This document shows, piece after piece, positions 1 through 11,683 of a DNA stretch of 64,000 nt (its first letter is position 1; each line of letters begins with the position of its first letter). Both the position numbers and the translations under genes were made by a program. Source of the DNA: Cryptomeria japonica (taxonomy: Eukaryota; Streptophyta; Pinopsida; Cupressales; Cupressaceae); contig NC_081409.1 in assembly GCF_030272615.1 (NCBI RefSeq), positions 913,139,840 to 913,203,839 on the forward strand, read 5' to 3'. The notes under the pieces were generated by a model. The model made no database searches. It was not told where the DNA came from and saw only the letters and a program-made list of their open reading frames with translations.

Positions 1-279
1 TGTAGTAGTATCATCTGATTGTGGGTAAGGTTTCCCACCCTGGATTTTCCCCTTACAGGGTTTCCACATACAAATATTGGTGCTATGTATTTTGGATGAC
101 TTTTTTTTTTATTTCATGCATTAATCTTTACCCGTATTGCAATTAACTGATAAAACTATCAACCGGTATAAAAGACTGGTTTACCGGTATTTAGGATTAA
201 GTTGGTTAAGTTGTTTTTGGTTTGAATTTATTTGACAATTGATTCACCCCCCACTCTCAGTTATCTCTGGGACCTAACA
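1..279 (+). repeat. 5' LTR of element A, 3' portion
   Basis: This matches 5651-5929 of the 3' LTR nearly base for base, including the block around GGTTTCCCACC, the C-run before CTCAG and the terminal GGGACCTAACA. It ends in CA directly before the primer-binding site. Roughly the first 780 bp of the LTR lie upstream of the window. Confidence 0.93.
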
Positions 280-281
280 AT

Positions 282-293
282 TGGTATCAAAGC
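282..293 (+). other. Primer-binding site of element A
   Basis: TGGTATCAAAGC starts 3 bp after the LTR end. It is one base off TGGTATCAGAGC, the complement of the plant initiator tRNA-Met 3' end used by most Copia elements. Confidence 0.85.
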
Positions 294-335
294 CTAGTCC
301 TCTTTTGCAGAAGTTTAACAGCTTGAGGAGATCCA

Positions 336-3300
336 ATGTCTACTAACTATTTCAAGAATGACAGTCCTAAACTTGATGGAACCAACTATGGCATATGGAA
401 TATCAGAATGAAGACACATCTGATTTGTATTAGAAAGGAAATCTGGGAAGTTACAAAGAATGGCTATACTACTCCTACTCCTAGTCAGCCTAATCCACCT
501 ACTTTGGGAAAAGATGAAGAAAATCATTGCAAAGCAAGAGAATCACTTTTGAGCGCATTAACAGATAAACAAACCATGGGATTATTAGATAGATCCACTG
601 CTAAAGCTATTTGGGATCATTTGGAAACATTGAATGAAGGAGATTCCACAGTCAAAATTGCAAAACTTGAAAGCTTCCGAGTCAGGTATGAATATCTGAA
701 AATGGAAGAAGATGAAAGGATTTCTGCTTTTATGCAAAAAGTAAATGAAATTGTTTTGGGTATTAAATGTTGGGGAGGAACCTTAAGTGAAGAAGAAATT
801 GTTTCAAATTTTTTAAGAGGACTGCCACCGGCATATGAAATGAAGCTTACTATTATAAATGAGTTAAGAACAATGCCTAATACATCAGTAACTAGGGATA
901 CATTGATTGGAAAACTCTCAGCTTTTGAAATTGAGGAATTTGGTCTTGTTGCTACTATAAAGAATGATTTAGCCTTCAAAGAATCAACATCATTTGCACC
1001 ATCATTTGACAAATCTGATTGGAAAGCCTTTTATGCAAGAGAACTTGAAGAAAGCAGGAAAGAAAATGAAGAACCTGAAGAACTTGAAGCACTATTTGCA
1101 AGAAAAATGCCTAAAGGTCCTATTGGAAATAAGTATGAAGGTAAAGCACCCTTTAAATGCTTTAACTGTAATAAGATAGGTCATATGGCTTCTAGATGCC
1201 CTGATAGACATGCTAGACTAAGAGAAGAAGCTAGAAGACCATACAAGCCTAACCCTGAATATCAAAGATACAGATTTAAGAAGAATAAAGACAAATCTTG
1301 TTATCTCGTTGATGAAGGAGTGACTGATGATTCTAATGAGGATCTGATAGACAATGGATGGGTTTTTGTTGCTATAACAGAAGACCAACTGGCACCTACC
1401 ATTCAACCGGCAGAGCAGGCCCTGGCAGCTAAAGTTGAAGTAAACGATGACTAGATCATTGATTCGGGATGCTCACATCATATGACTGGAGATAAAAGTA
1501 AATTCTTGAACTTTCAAGAATTTAATGGAGGCTTAGTGAGATTTGGAGATGATAAAGCTTGTCTGATCAAAGGTAAATGCACAATATATCTTTATGGTAA
1601 GGATAATACTAACAATGTTTACTATGTTGAAGGTTTAAAGCATAATCTTTTAAGTGTTGGTCAATTGGTTGAGAAAGGATTTCAGTTACAATTTAAGAAT
1701 GGAAAATGCAAAATAATGAATAGAACTGGTTTAGAAATTGCAACCGGTAATCAGACTAGAGGTAATATCTTTCATTTGAATAACAGTGAAAAGACATGCT
1801 TAATTGCACATATAGATGAAAGTTGGTTATGGCATAAGAGACTCTGTCATGTAAACTTTGATTGCATGGTAAAGATCAGTACTTCTAGGGCAGTTAGAGA
1901 TCTACCTAAAATTGTCAAACCTCAGAATACAATTTGTAAGGAATGTCAATTTGGAAAACAGGTTAGAGCTAGTTTCAAAAGTATTCCAGAAAAATCCAAT
2001 AATGCTCTTGATTTGATTCACATTGATTTATGTGGTCCAGCTAGAACTAAAAGTTTGCAAGGTGATAGATATTTCATGCTAATCATTGATGACTACTCTA
2101 GAATGTGTTGGGTTACTTTTCTCGAAGAAAAATCAGAAGCACTTGGAAAGTTCAAACTGTTCAAAGCAATAGTAGAAAATGAAACCAGTAAGAAAATCAA
2201 ATGTCTGAGATCAGATCAAGGAGGAGAATTTACATCTAAGGAATTTAATGCATTCTGTGAAGTGAATGGAATCAGAAGACAACTATCAGCACCCCGGACA
2301 TCACAGCAGAATGGAGTTGTTGAAAGGAAAAACATAACTATCTTGGATGCAACAAGAAGTATGTTATCAGAAGCTAATCTACCACATGTATATTGGAGAG
2401 AGGCAGTAAGTACAACAATCTATACATTCAACAAAGTTCACATCAAAGGTGAAACTAGTAAGACCCCTCATGAACTATGGTTTGGTATTACTCCTACTCT
2501 TAAATATTTTAGAATATTTGGAAGTAAATGCTATATTAGAAGAGATGAGTATATTGGGAAATTTGATCCTAGAAGTGATGAAGGAATATTTCTTGGTTAT
2601 TCATCTAAGAGAAAGGCATATAGATGTTTTAACAAAAGATTGCAGAAAATTGTTGAGAGTACAAATGTGAAGATTGATGAACAATTCAGAGGAACTTCAA
2701 GGTATATAGATTCTGAACCGGTAATAGAAATTCTAACAAATGAACCTACACTGAACCCACTAGTACAGAATGAAGATCCAGTTACACCGGTATCATCAAA
2801 ATATTCCATTGTAACTGAGGAACAACAACAAACAAAGATACCTTGGTATGTAAAAATGAATCATTTTGAAGATTAGATAATTGGAAACAAATATAAAAGA
2901 GTTATGGTAAGAGGAAGATTGGCAAATGAAGAGGTATGTCTTATTTCTCAAATTGAACCATCATCAATTAATGAGGCATGTGAAGATAAACACTGGATTA
3001 AAGCTATGGAAGAAGAATTAGCGCAAATTGAGAAGAATAACACTTGGACATTAGTTCCTCGGCATAAAGATAAAAATGTAATTGGAACTAAATGGGTATT
3101 TAGAAACAATCTTAATGAAGATGGTAAGATTATCATAAATAAAGCAAGACTAGTGTGTAAGGGATATTCTCAGAAAGAGGGAATTGATTATAATGAGACC
3201 TTTGCATCGGTAGCTAGAATTAAGGCATTCAGATTATTTTTGGCTTTTGTAGCACATAAGAACTACAAAGTATATCAAATGGATATTAAATGTGCATTTC

Positions 3301-4490
3301 TGAATGGAGATCTTGAAGAAGAAGTTTATATTGAACAACCTGATGGATCTTCTTTGACAGATAACAAAGATATGGTTTGCAGGTTAAGGAAAGCTTTGTA
3401 TGGGTTGAAGCAAGCTCCAAGAGCTTGGTATGCAAGATTGGATAAGTATCTTTTGAAGATTGGTTTTTGTAAAGGTAATGCTGACAGAAACTTATATTAT
3501 AAAGTGACTCATGATGACATCTTGGTTATAGAACTTTTTGTTGATGATATAATATTTGGAGGAGAAGATGGATTATGTAAAGAATTTTCTATTGAAATGC
3601 AACAAGAATTTGAAATGTCCACGATTGGAGAAATAAAATTCTTTTTAGGAATACAGATTTCACAAACTGATAAAGGTATATTCTTGAGTCAATCCAAGTA
3701 CTTGAAGGAGTTATTAAAGAAATTTGGGATGAAGAACTCTAAACTGGTAAGCACACCTATGACTACAAATGACAAATTATCACAAAGGGATGAATCTACA
3801 CCTGTTAATCTGACTAGATACAAATCTATGATAGGAGGTTTACTATATTTGATAGAAACAAGACCTGATATCATGAATGCAGTATGTATTGTTTCAAGAT
3901 TTCAAACTAATCCTAGAAAAAATCATGAATCAGCAGTAAAAAGGATTTTTCGATACTTGCAAGGCACAACATATCTTGGATTACGGTATCCTAGAGATGA
4001 AAACTTTGAATTATGTGCATACACAAATGTAAATTGGGAAGAAGATGTGGATGATAGAAAAAGCACCTCCGGCGGAGCATTTTTTCTTGGAAACAGACTA
4101 GTTTCTTGGTTGAGTAAGAAACAAAGTTGTACATCCTTATCAATAGCAAAATCAGAATATGTTGCAGCAACAACTAACTGTACACAGGTACTATGGCTTA
4201 AACAAATGTTGAAAAACATAAAGGTAAAATGCAAGGAACCTATAACTATCTATTGTGATAACACTGCAACAATTGATATATCTAAGAATCTGGTACTACA
4301 TTCTAAAACCAAACATGTTTCTATCAAACTAAATTTTCTAAGGGAGAATGTTGAAGCAAAAGAAATAAAACTGGTTTATGTGAATACTAAAGAGCAGATT
4401 GCAGATATTTTCACTAAACCTCTGCCTAAGGAGACTTTTGAATATCTTAGAGATCAGCTTGGGGTCATACCCGCACTGGTACATACTTAG
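336..4490 (+). pseudogene. gag-pol: Copia gag-pol polyprotein of A, two premature TAG codons
   Basis: One uninterrupted frame of 1,385 codons from ATG 336 to TAG 4488-4490, broken only by TAG at 1452-1454 (Trp in relatives) and TAG at 2874-2876 (Gln in relatives). Order: UBN2-type gag (residues about 1-230); CCHC knuckle CFNCNKIGHMASRC (275-288); aspartic protease with Asp-Ser-Gly (nt 1461-1469); integrase with an HHCC zinc region (around residues 497-538) and the D,D,E triad (HIDLCG, RSDQGGEF, VVERKN); reverse transcriptase with FVDD (around nt 3536); and RNase H ending near DIFTKPLP. Both stops are explained by single C-to-T or G-to-A transitions at CAG/CTG sites. There is no frameshift, so this copy is young compared with C. 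It would make virus-like particles, cDNA and integrase if intact. Confidence 0.93.
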
Positions 4491-4857
4491 GAAGTTGATG
4501 TTTGTCATCAACCGACAGAATTAACAGAGAAATCTTTTACTCCATCTTTGATGAGGAAGCTACTTCTCAGGGGGAGTAGTTGGTATACTGAATTGGTTGG
4601 TATTTTGTATCTGAAAAATGTTTTTACTTTGGCAATTGATGTCAAAGGGGGAGAGATTGGTATGGAAAAACACAAGGAAACACATGTCACTCTTAGGTGG
4701 AGAGATTGTTACTTTGGGAGAGATTATTTATATCTGAATTTTTTATTTCTGGTTATGATCTCTTTTGGGAAATTGTTGGCTTTTGTTGGCTTTTGGTATT
4801 TGGCATTTCTGTTTTGGCACTTTGATGGTTTTTCCATCTTGTGTTTCCATCAATGCC
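4491..4857 (+). other. 3' untranslated region of A with repeated purine boxes
   Basis: Non-coding. Two PPT-like boxes, CAGGGGGAGTAG near 4568 and AAAGGGGGAGAG near 4646, precede the true polypurine tract. Corresponding boxes occur in C, F, H and I. Confidence 0.7.
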
Positions 4858-4869
4858 AAAGGGGGAGAT
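4858..4869 (+). other. Polypurine tract of A
   Basis: AAAGGGGGAGAT lies directly before the TGTTGG start of the 3' LTR. It is the expected primer for plus-strand synthesis. Confidence 0.85.
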
Positions 4870-5929
4870 TGTTGGTATTTTGGTATGGTTTTGTCATTGA
4901 TGTCAACACCTACTAACACTTATCAACTCTGGTACTTTGGAGAATCAACAACATTCACCGGCAAACAAATAACTTATGTACAGTCACCGGTATCTAGTAC
5001 ACCGGTAGAATATAATGATCACTGGTACTCAGAATAGCATGGAAAACACCTTGTTATGTCGAAGACATCGTTTGGACACTTTGTCTTTAAGATTTGTTTA
5101 TTGGCATATTCGTATTTGCATAGTTGTTGCTACCGACAAATAGGTCCAACTTATACACCGACAGGATTATCTTTTCCAGATCAGCATGGCACACTATGGA
5201 GATGATTTATTATTTCGTATAAATGCATCAAGCCGACATGTTGTATCGGTTATTACATCGAATATTGTTTTAATTGTAAATTGATTTTATTGTAATATCC
5301 TTTAGAGATGACCTACTAAAATTGGTCTTAGGTTATGATATAAATGTAAGATGTTATTTGTAAGATCGGATGTTGAATGGGAAGAAGAATTGTGTGAAGG
5401 TATATGCGAGAATAAGTAGAGCTATACACACAGACATCATTTGAAGGTGAAGCAAGGTTTTTGTGAAAGCATATCAGAACTACACTGGTACTGAATCCAA
5501 CATATGAAGATTCTATTTTGAGCAGTACATCCTTATTGGATTTAGCCATCCAATTGTAGTCAGTGTGACTCCTATTTTGTGTTTGGGTAGTGAGCTATAG
5601 GCGCTTGGCCTTTCTGCATGTGCAGACCCCATTTGTATACACTTACTATCTGCAGTAGTATCATCTGATTGTGGGTAAGGTTTCCCACCATGGTTTTTCC
5701 CCTTACAGGGTTTCCACGTACAAATATTGGTGTTATGTGTTGTGGATGACTTTGTCTTTTTGTTTCATGCATTAATCTTTACCGATATTGCAATTAACTA
5801 ATAAAACTGTCAACCGGTATAAAAGACTGGTTTACCAGTATTTAGCATTAAGTTGGTTAAGTTGTTTTTGTTTTGAATTTATTTGACAACTAATTCACCC
5901 CCCCCCTCAGTTCTCTCCGGGACCTAACA
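4870..5929 (+). repeat. 3' LTR of element A
   Basis: 1,060 bp, from TGTTGGTATT to GACCTAACA. It holds a candidate TATA box (5339-5345), the GGTTTCCCACCATGGTTTTTCC block shared by all Copia-type LTRs in the window, several ACCGGT-type words and a C-run (about 5898-5906) just before CTCAG. Confidence 0.93.
5339..5345 (+). promoter_or_regulatory. Candidate LTR TATA box
   Basis: TATAAAT preceded by GGTCTTAGGTTATGA. The same box follows a CTTAGG word in other LTR families: C (16458-16464, reverse strand), F (25026-25032, TATATAT) and J (53371-53377). Conservation across diverged LTRs supports a core promoter; the transcription start is not known. Confidence 0.55.
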
Positions 5930-6382
5930 TATATTGCATCATGTTTTATGTTCCAAAATCTATGACATCTATATCTTGAAGCTAGGAGTTCTTGTGCTTG
6001 GAGTTTGTGCCTATGGGTCCATATCCTTGGGTCTGGTAGACCCATGTTAAATTTTTCTTGTAATTGAGGCATATGTTTCGATAAATGAAGTGTGTGTGTG
6101 TGTGTATGGTATGAGGTATATCAGAGAGTATATGTGCATGTGATAGTAGAGTAAAAAGTGTGCGAGTTGTGGACAGAAGAGAAGTTGTAGTAAGAGAACA
6201 ATATATAGTGTGAGAAGTGGAATAAGATATATGAGCGAAGATATGTGAAAGAGTGCAAACAATGTTGTAGTAATCCTTTACCATATCTACTTCAAGTAGT
6301 TGGTTCAGTAGAGTGTAGTCACAGTGGTCCAGTAATCCTTTACTGGATTTGATGCAAGAAGTTGTGGATAGGTTGGAGAGAT
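5930..6382. other. Unassigned spacer between elements A and B
   Basis: No convincing coding region. It holds a (GT)n microsatellite near 6091-6108 and a small perfect hairpin at about 6329-6348 (arms TCCAGTAA/TTACTGGA). It may be the 3' part of an older LTR. The last five bases, GAGAT (6378-6382), are the left target duplication of B. Confidence 0.5.
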
Positions 6383-8114
6383 TGGTGCAGGAGCACCTAG
6401 ATGGCCATATGCTTATTTTTGGCCATGTTTAGTCATTTTAAGATTCAAAGGCATGTCAAGATTTAATAAGGTCATGAATGACCATTCTCATGTAATAAGG
6501 TCCTTGAAGACCAATTTGTAATGTCTAAGTTCAATATGTGGTCTTACTTGTCTCATAATGTCAAAATTGTCCTTAGAGGAATGAAGTGTGTCCAAGGAAT
6601 CAAATGAGGTATTTTATCATGTATTAAGGCTATTTTGTCCTAATTGGATGTATTCATGATTCTTTGAATTCATATAGGTCTCATTTTGGGTTTATATTCC
6701 AGTTGCACAAAAAATGTCAAAATTGACAATGTTGTCAATGCAAAATTTGTTGTAAAAGAAATGTATTAGGAAGTGGTTTGTTGGTAGTTAGTGTTCAAAG
6801 GGTGGTTATGAATGTTGGAGGTCTGGAAACGCCTTTAAATATCTTCATTTCCATGGCCAAGTTCTGGTTGGATCCTTTATTGAGGCATAAGCAATAAAAT
6901 TTTAAAAGTTTACCCTACACTTTTCTTGCTTTCTGGGCATAGAAGTCTAATACCAAGCATTTTTTACTTTGAAATACTTATTGTGGACATATGAAATGTA
7001 TTTGACTTGAAAGAGAAATCAGTCCCTGAAGTTTTGGTTTCAGTTTTATTCATTTTCACTTTGTTTTGAGCAAGTTATTTTTGTAAACTCAGTCACAAAC
7101 CCTTGCTTGGTTAATTAGTGACATAAATATATGTAGTTTTTGGTCATCCCATCATAAAATACTTATAAAAATGGATGGGATTACCCTTGTAAATTTCTAT
7201 TTCTATTTTGTATTCCTTGCAGGGTGCTACATACAAGTTTGCATGTGCTAAAAGGTGACACATATCTGAGTTTTTGTGTCTGAGTTTGGAAATGACAGTG
7301 AATTGATGGTGTTTGGGTGGTGAGTGTGCAAGATTCGGCTCCCAGAAGTTGAGTGAAGGATTGGGAAGGTGTGAGGGGTCAATGCAGACCCTAAAAAAGA
7401 ATTTGTGACCCTTGATTGGTCAAAATACTCACCATTTTTATGACTATCCTAAAACTTGGTATATTGTTGTCCTAAAGACCTAGTGGACTAAGATTGTGCG
7501 AATGTGATGAGATGAATGAGTTTGATGAGTGGATGACCATTGGGAAATGTGTGTGGGAATACTTAGTGACCTTTTAAGGTTATAAGAAGCCCTAGAGAGG
7601 GGAGATGGATTAGATTTTTATGATTGTTCTAAACAAGGTTGTGGCTGCCACAATGAACCAGTAATATATCAGCAAGTTCTTTTATGGCCATTAGGGTGGA
7701 TGGGTGGGTCAATAGTAGTGCTTTGCCTATGTTGAAGAGTCTCTTCAAGGGTGTCATGAAATAAATTGGGTTGGTGATTATTTGCTTGGCATTGTGAGTC
7801 ATACCTAGGGACAACTTGGAGTCTTAATAGGAGTTGAGTTTGTGTGAGTGGGGTTAAAGAGTTTGGTGAGGTCTAATTGTTGGGAGACTCAATCTGAGCT
7901 TTGAACAAGTTTGTTGAACCTAATCTAATGGATTCTAATAGTTGGAAAAGGGTTGGGAAGCATGGATTCACTTTTGGGCTGTTAAAGCCTATTGAGCACC
8001 TATTAGCCTTGTGAGGGCTCTTGAGAGTTTGTGAAGAGTTGACACTTATTTGAATAGGTGAGTTGGGAGAAAGATCTCCCTAGGTTGTACTATGTTCTTG
8101 GATTCTCTTCATCA
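6383..8114 (+). repeat. 5' LTR of gypsy element B
   Basis: 1,732 bp. It aligns along its whole length with 10125-10238 plus 16939-18561 (about 1,737 bp). No gene. The following bases (about 8116-8129, ending in ATATCAGAGA) look like a decayed iMet-type primer-binding site. Confidence 0.88.
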
Positions 8115-8197
8115 AATTCATATCAGAGAAAGGAAGTAGATCTTTGAAGGAGATAATTAGAATTTGAGAGAAGAGTGGGTAAGAGGTTGAAGACAAG

Positions 8198-9318
8198 ATG
8201 CCTCCTAAGAATGTTGGTACTGTAAGAGAGTTGCAAGAGTTGAGAGAGAAGAATACCAGGTTGCAAGAGTCCTACATTGTTGTGTTGGAAAGGATAGAAG
8301 CCTTGGAATCAAATAAGAGAAGAAATGTTGATATGGGTGATGTGAGTGATGAGGAGGAAGAAGAAGAGTCCCAAGAGGTAGAGGAGGAAAAGCAGATAGA
8401 TCTTGAAGAGAAGTGGACAACCAGGTTGTTAAAGGCAGTAAGAAGTGACCAATATAAGGTAAGGGTTGATCTACCTATGTATGGTGGAAATTCAAATGAG
8501 GAGGAACTACTAGATTGGATTGTAGCCATGGATACCTACTTTGAAAGTAAATATCTACCTGATGATCAAATGGTCAAGGTGGAAAAGAACAAACTAAAGG
8601 GACATGCACTTCTATGGTGGAATTATGAACATGTTGAGAGGAGAAAGAGAGGAAAATCCAAGATAACATCTTGGGATAGAATGGTTGCAAAACTGAAAGT
8701 TAAATTCCTTCCTAGAGATTATGAAGTTGCAAAGTTTAAAGCAAAAGGATCTAGATGGGAAGACATATACTAATGAGTTTTATAAGTTAAGAAAGAGTAG
8801 GTAGGGATGAAGATGAAGTTGAAAAAGTGGCTAGATACCTTGGTGGCCTTAGGTTTAACATACAAGATGAATTGGTTGTTGCTAACCCAAGAACTGTGTA
8901 AGATTGTTTTCAATTGGCTATCAGGGTGGAGGATAACATAAAGAGAAGGAAAGATAAGTATTACTGGGGAAGAGGCATCAATACAAGAGGAAGGGGATCC
9001 TTATCTACAAGAAGAAGAAAGGGTAAGGAGCAAAGTGTTGATGCAAGAGGTGGCTTTAGGGGTATAAGAGACAGATTCAGAGGAGGTAGAAAATCAAGTA
9101 TGTTTTTTGGTAGATGTTATAATTGCCAAGAGTTTGGAAACCCATCATTTAAGTGTCTAGAAAGGAAAGGATTCACATCAAGTGGTGGTGAAAGGAGGAG
9201 TGAGAAGAGAGTGCAACTGGTCCAAGAGGAAGGAGATGAAAGTTCCAACTCTCATGGTCCAATAAAAAAAAATTCAGAGGTAGTAAAGTCACCAATGCTG
9301 AGAATTTTTTTTTTGTAG
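8198..9318 (+). pseudogene. gag: Gypsy gag of element B, frameshifted
   Basis: Starts at ATG 8198 with a Glu-rich N-terminal coiled-coil stretch, then a Ty3/gypsy gag core (LPMYGGNSNEEELLDWIVAMD; KLKGHALLWWNYE; KLKVKFLPRDYE). A one-base indel near 8720-8730 moves the frame. The C-terminal part continues to about 9318 with an Arg/Gly-rich stretch and a knuckle CYNCQEFGNPSFKC, in which the zinc-ligand His is Asn. Other stops occur near 8806 and 8898. A run of T follows at about 9306-9315. It would be the capsid/nucleocapsid if intact; it is clearly dead here. Confidence 0.85.
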
Positions 9319-9722
9319 GGCTCTAAGGAAGATGACATCAGTCAAAGAAGGACATTATTCAAAACTGCATGCAAATGTAGAGGTAAAGTATGTAAGGTTG
9401 TCATTGATTCAGGTTCACAAGATAACATGGAATCTAGGGAGATGGTAGATAAGTTGAAACTATATAAAATGCCTCATGTAGCACCATATAGAGTCCCTCA
9501 GTTTAATGATATTTAAACTCTCCTAGTAAATGAACAAGCTTATGTAGAGTTTCAGATTGGTGAGTATAAGAATAGGGTTTTATGTGATGTCTTACCTATG
9601 AATTGTTGTCATTTTCTAATGGGAAGACCCTGACAATTTGATAGAAGGACAATGTATGATGGTAGAGAAAAAACCTACCTTATCAAGAAGGATGGAAAAG
9701 CATTTAGACTAACTTGTTTGTA
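9319..9722 (+). pseudogene. Gypsy aspartic protease remnant of element B
   Basis: Continues in the same frame as the C-terminal gag part. It shows the retropepsin active site VVIDSGSQDN (near 9398), then LVNEQAYVEFQIGEYKNR and a domain end resembling the usual CHLLLGRPWQFDRRTMYDGR of this gypsy clade, with the Trp codon now TGA near 9631. Another stop (TAA) lies near 9514. No RT motif follows. Confidence 0.8.
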
Positions 9723-10124
9723 GGAAGATGAGGAGGTGAAAGGTGAAAACAAGATTGTGATGTTTGGAAAGAAGGAACCTGTAAGGTGTGATGAAGTTGA
9801 GTCCATTTCAAGGCTTGAAAACACTAAGACAATGGGGTTGCTTGATGGAGTATTGATTGGGACATTCATGTGTCCATTTGTGGAGGATAAAATCAGTAAA
9901 CAAATAGAGATTTAAGGTACAAAAAGTTTGGCTCAACAGGGAAGGACTAAAGATGCAATGAAAAGAGTGCAAGTGCAAGCACCAAATGACACCTCTAGGT
10001 GTGAACCAATGATATGTCTTTGTATTATATTTTATATCCTTTTGTTTCAGGTGTCCAAGTAGTTCAACAAAAACATGCAGTTGGATGGTACTCATGGGAC
10101 ATGAGTTTTCCCTTGGGGGGTATA
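9723..10124 (+). other. Internal 3' region of element B
   Basis: About 400 bp with a short decayed continuation of the protease frame and then non-coding sequence. It ends in CCCTTGGGGGGTATA, the probable polypurine tract, before the 3' LTR. The missing pol genes would normally lie here. Confidence 0.6.
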
Positions 10125-10238
10125 TGGTGCAGGAGCACCTAGATGGCCATATGCTTCTTTTTTGCCATGTTGAGTCATTTTAAGTTTCAAAGGAATTTCA
10201 AGATGTAATAAGGTCATGAATGACCATTCTCATGTAAT
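10125..10238 (+). repeat. 3' LTR of B, first fragment
   Basis: Matches the first 114 bp of B's 5' LTR and stops exactly at the GTAAT target duplication (10234-10238) of Copia C. Confidence 0.9.
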
Positions 10239-11303
10239 TGTTAGGTCTCGAAGACAACTAAGAGGGGGGGGGTGTGAATTAGTTGTCAACAACTTTCAAA
10301 CCAATAAACAACTTAACCAACTTAATGCTTAATACTGGTAAACCAGTTAAGTATGCCGGTAGACAGTGTTAATAGTTAATAGCTATACCGGTAAAGATTA
10401 ATGCATGAAACATAAACACAAAGTCATCCATAACACATGACACCAATATTTGTACGTGGAAACCCTGTAAGGGGAAAAATCACGGTGGGAAACCTTACCC
10501 ACAATCAGATGATACTATTGCAGATAGTAAGTGTACATAAATGGGGTCTGCACATGTAGAAAGGCCAATAGCCTAGAGCTCACTACTCAATCACAAAGTG
10601 GGAGTCACATTGACTACAGTTGGATGGTTAAATCCAATAAGAATGTACTGCACAAAATAGCATCTTCATATGCTGGATTCAGGACCGGTGTAATGCTGAT
10701 ATACTTTCACAAAAACCTAGCTTCACCTTCAAATGATGTCTTCATGTATAGCTCTACTTAATCTCACATATACCTTCACACAATTATTTTTTGCATTCCA
10801 CATTCGATCTTACAAATAGGATCTTACATTTATACCATAACCTAAGACCAATTTTAGTAGGTTGGCTCTACAAGATATTACAATAAAAACATTTTACAAA
10901 CAATATAATATCCAATGCAATAACTGATTGAACATGTCGGCTTAATGCATTTAAAACAATAATTAATCATTTCCTTAGCGTGCCATGCTGATCTGGAAAA
11001 GATAAACCTGTCGGTGTAACCCTAGGTAACCCTGGACCTATTTGCCAGTAAAAGCAAATATGCAAATATGAATATACCAATGAACAAAACTCCATGACAA
11101 GATGTCCAAATGATGTTTTTGACATTACCAAGTGTCTTCCACATAATTCCGAGTGCCAATGATCATTATATCTTGCTGGTGAACCATATACCAGTAACTG
11201 TGCAATAGTTACTTGCTTGTCGGTGAATGTTGCTGGATCTTCAAAGTGCTAGTGTTTTAGTAGGTGTTGACATCAATGAAAAAACCATACCAAAATACCA
11301 ACA
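10239..11303 (-). repeat. 3' LTR of Copia C
   Basis: 1,065 bp. Reverse complement of the A-type LTR, with the G-run (C-run on the element strand) near 10263 and the end ACCAACA at 11303, next to the polypurine tract. Confidence 0.92.
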
Positions 11304-11315
11304 ATCTCCCCCTTT
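11304..11315 (-). other. Polypurine tract of C
   Basis: ATCTCCCCCTTT, the reverse complement of AAAGGGGGAGAT. Further AGGGGGAG-like boxes follow at about 11450, 11530 and 11600. Confidence 0.85.
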
Positions 11316-11683
11316 GGCATTGATGGCAACATAAGATGGAAAACCCATCAAAGTGTCAAAACAGAAATGCCAAATACCAATAACCAACAATCTCTTAAAA
11401 AGATCATAACCAGAATATAGAGGGTAATAGTCTCTCCCAAACAACAATCTCTCCCCCTGGGAGCAACATGCGTTATCCAAAGTTTCCATACCAATCTCTC
11501 CAAAAGATAATGTGTTTTTCCATAGATATCTCTCCCCCTTTGACATCAAATGCCAAAGTTGCAATAATATCAAGTTCATATACAAAATACCAACTACTCC
11601 CCCTTTGAAGTAGATTCCTCATCAAAGACTGAAGTAAAAGTTTAGTCTTTTAATTCTGTCGGTTGATGACAATCATCAACTGT

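Larger units (their letters stand above)
1..5929 (+). mobile_element. Copia LTR retrotransposon A (5' end cut by window)
   Basis: Visible order: the last 279 bp of the 5' LTR, a tRNA-iMet-type primer-binding site, one gag-pol frame, a polypurine tract and a complete 3' LTR. The gag-PR-IN-RT-RH order defines Ty1/Copia. Protein motifs and the repeated AGGGGGAG boxes suggest a SIRE/Tork-like lineage, which is inference. The left target duplication lies outside the window; the right flank begins TATAT. Elements C and F belong to the same family. Confidence 0.95.

Noticed and set aside
282-293. tRNA gene fragments at the TGGTATCA(G/A)AGC sites
   Set aside because: Only 12 bases match and each lies next to an LTR end, as primer-binding sites do.
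8205-8529. Minus-strand open frames opposite B's gag
   Set aside because: Low-complexity mirror of the Glu-rich gag N-terminus, with no support from family motifs.
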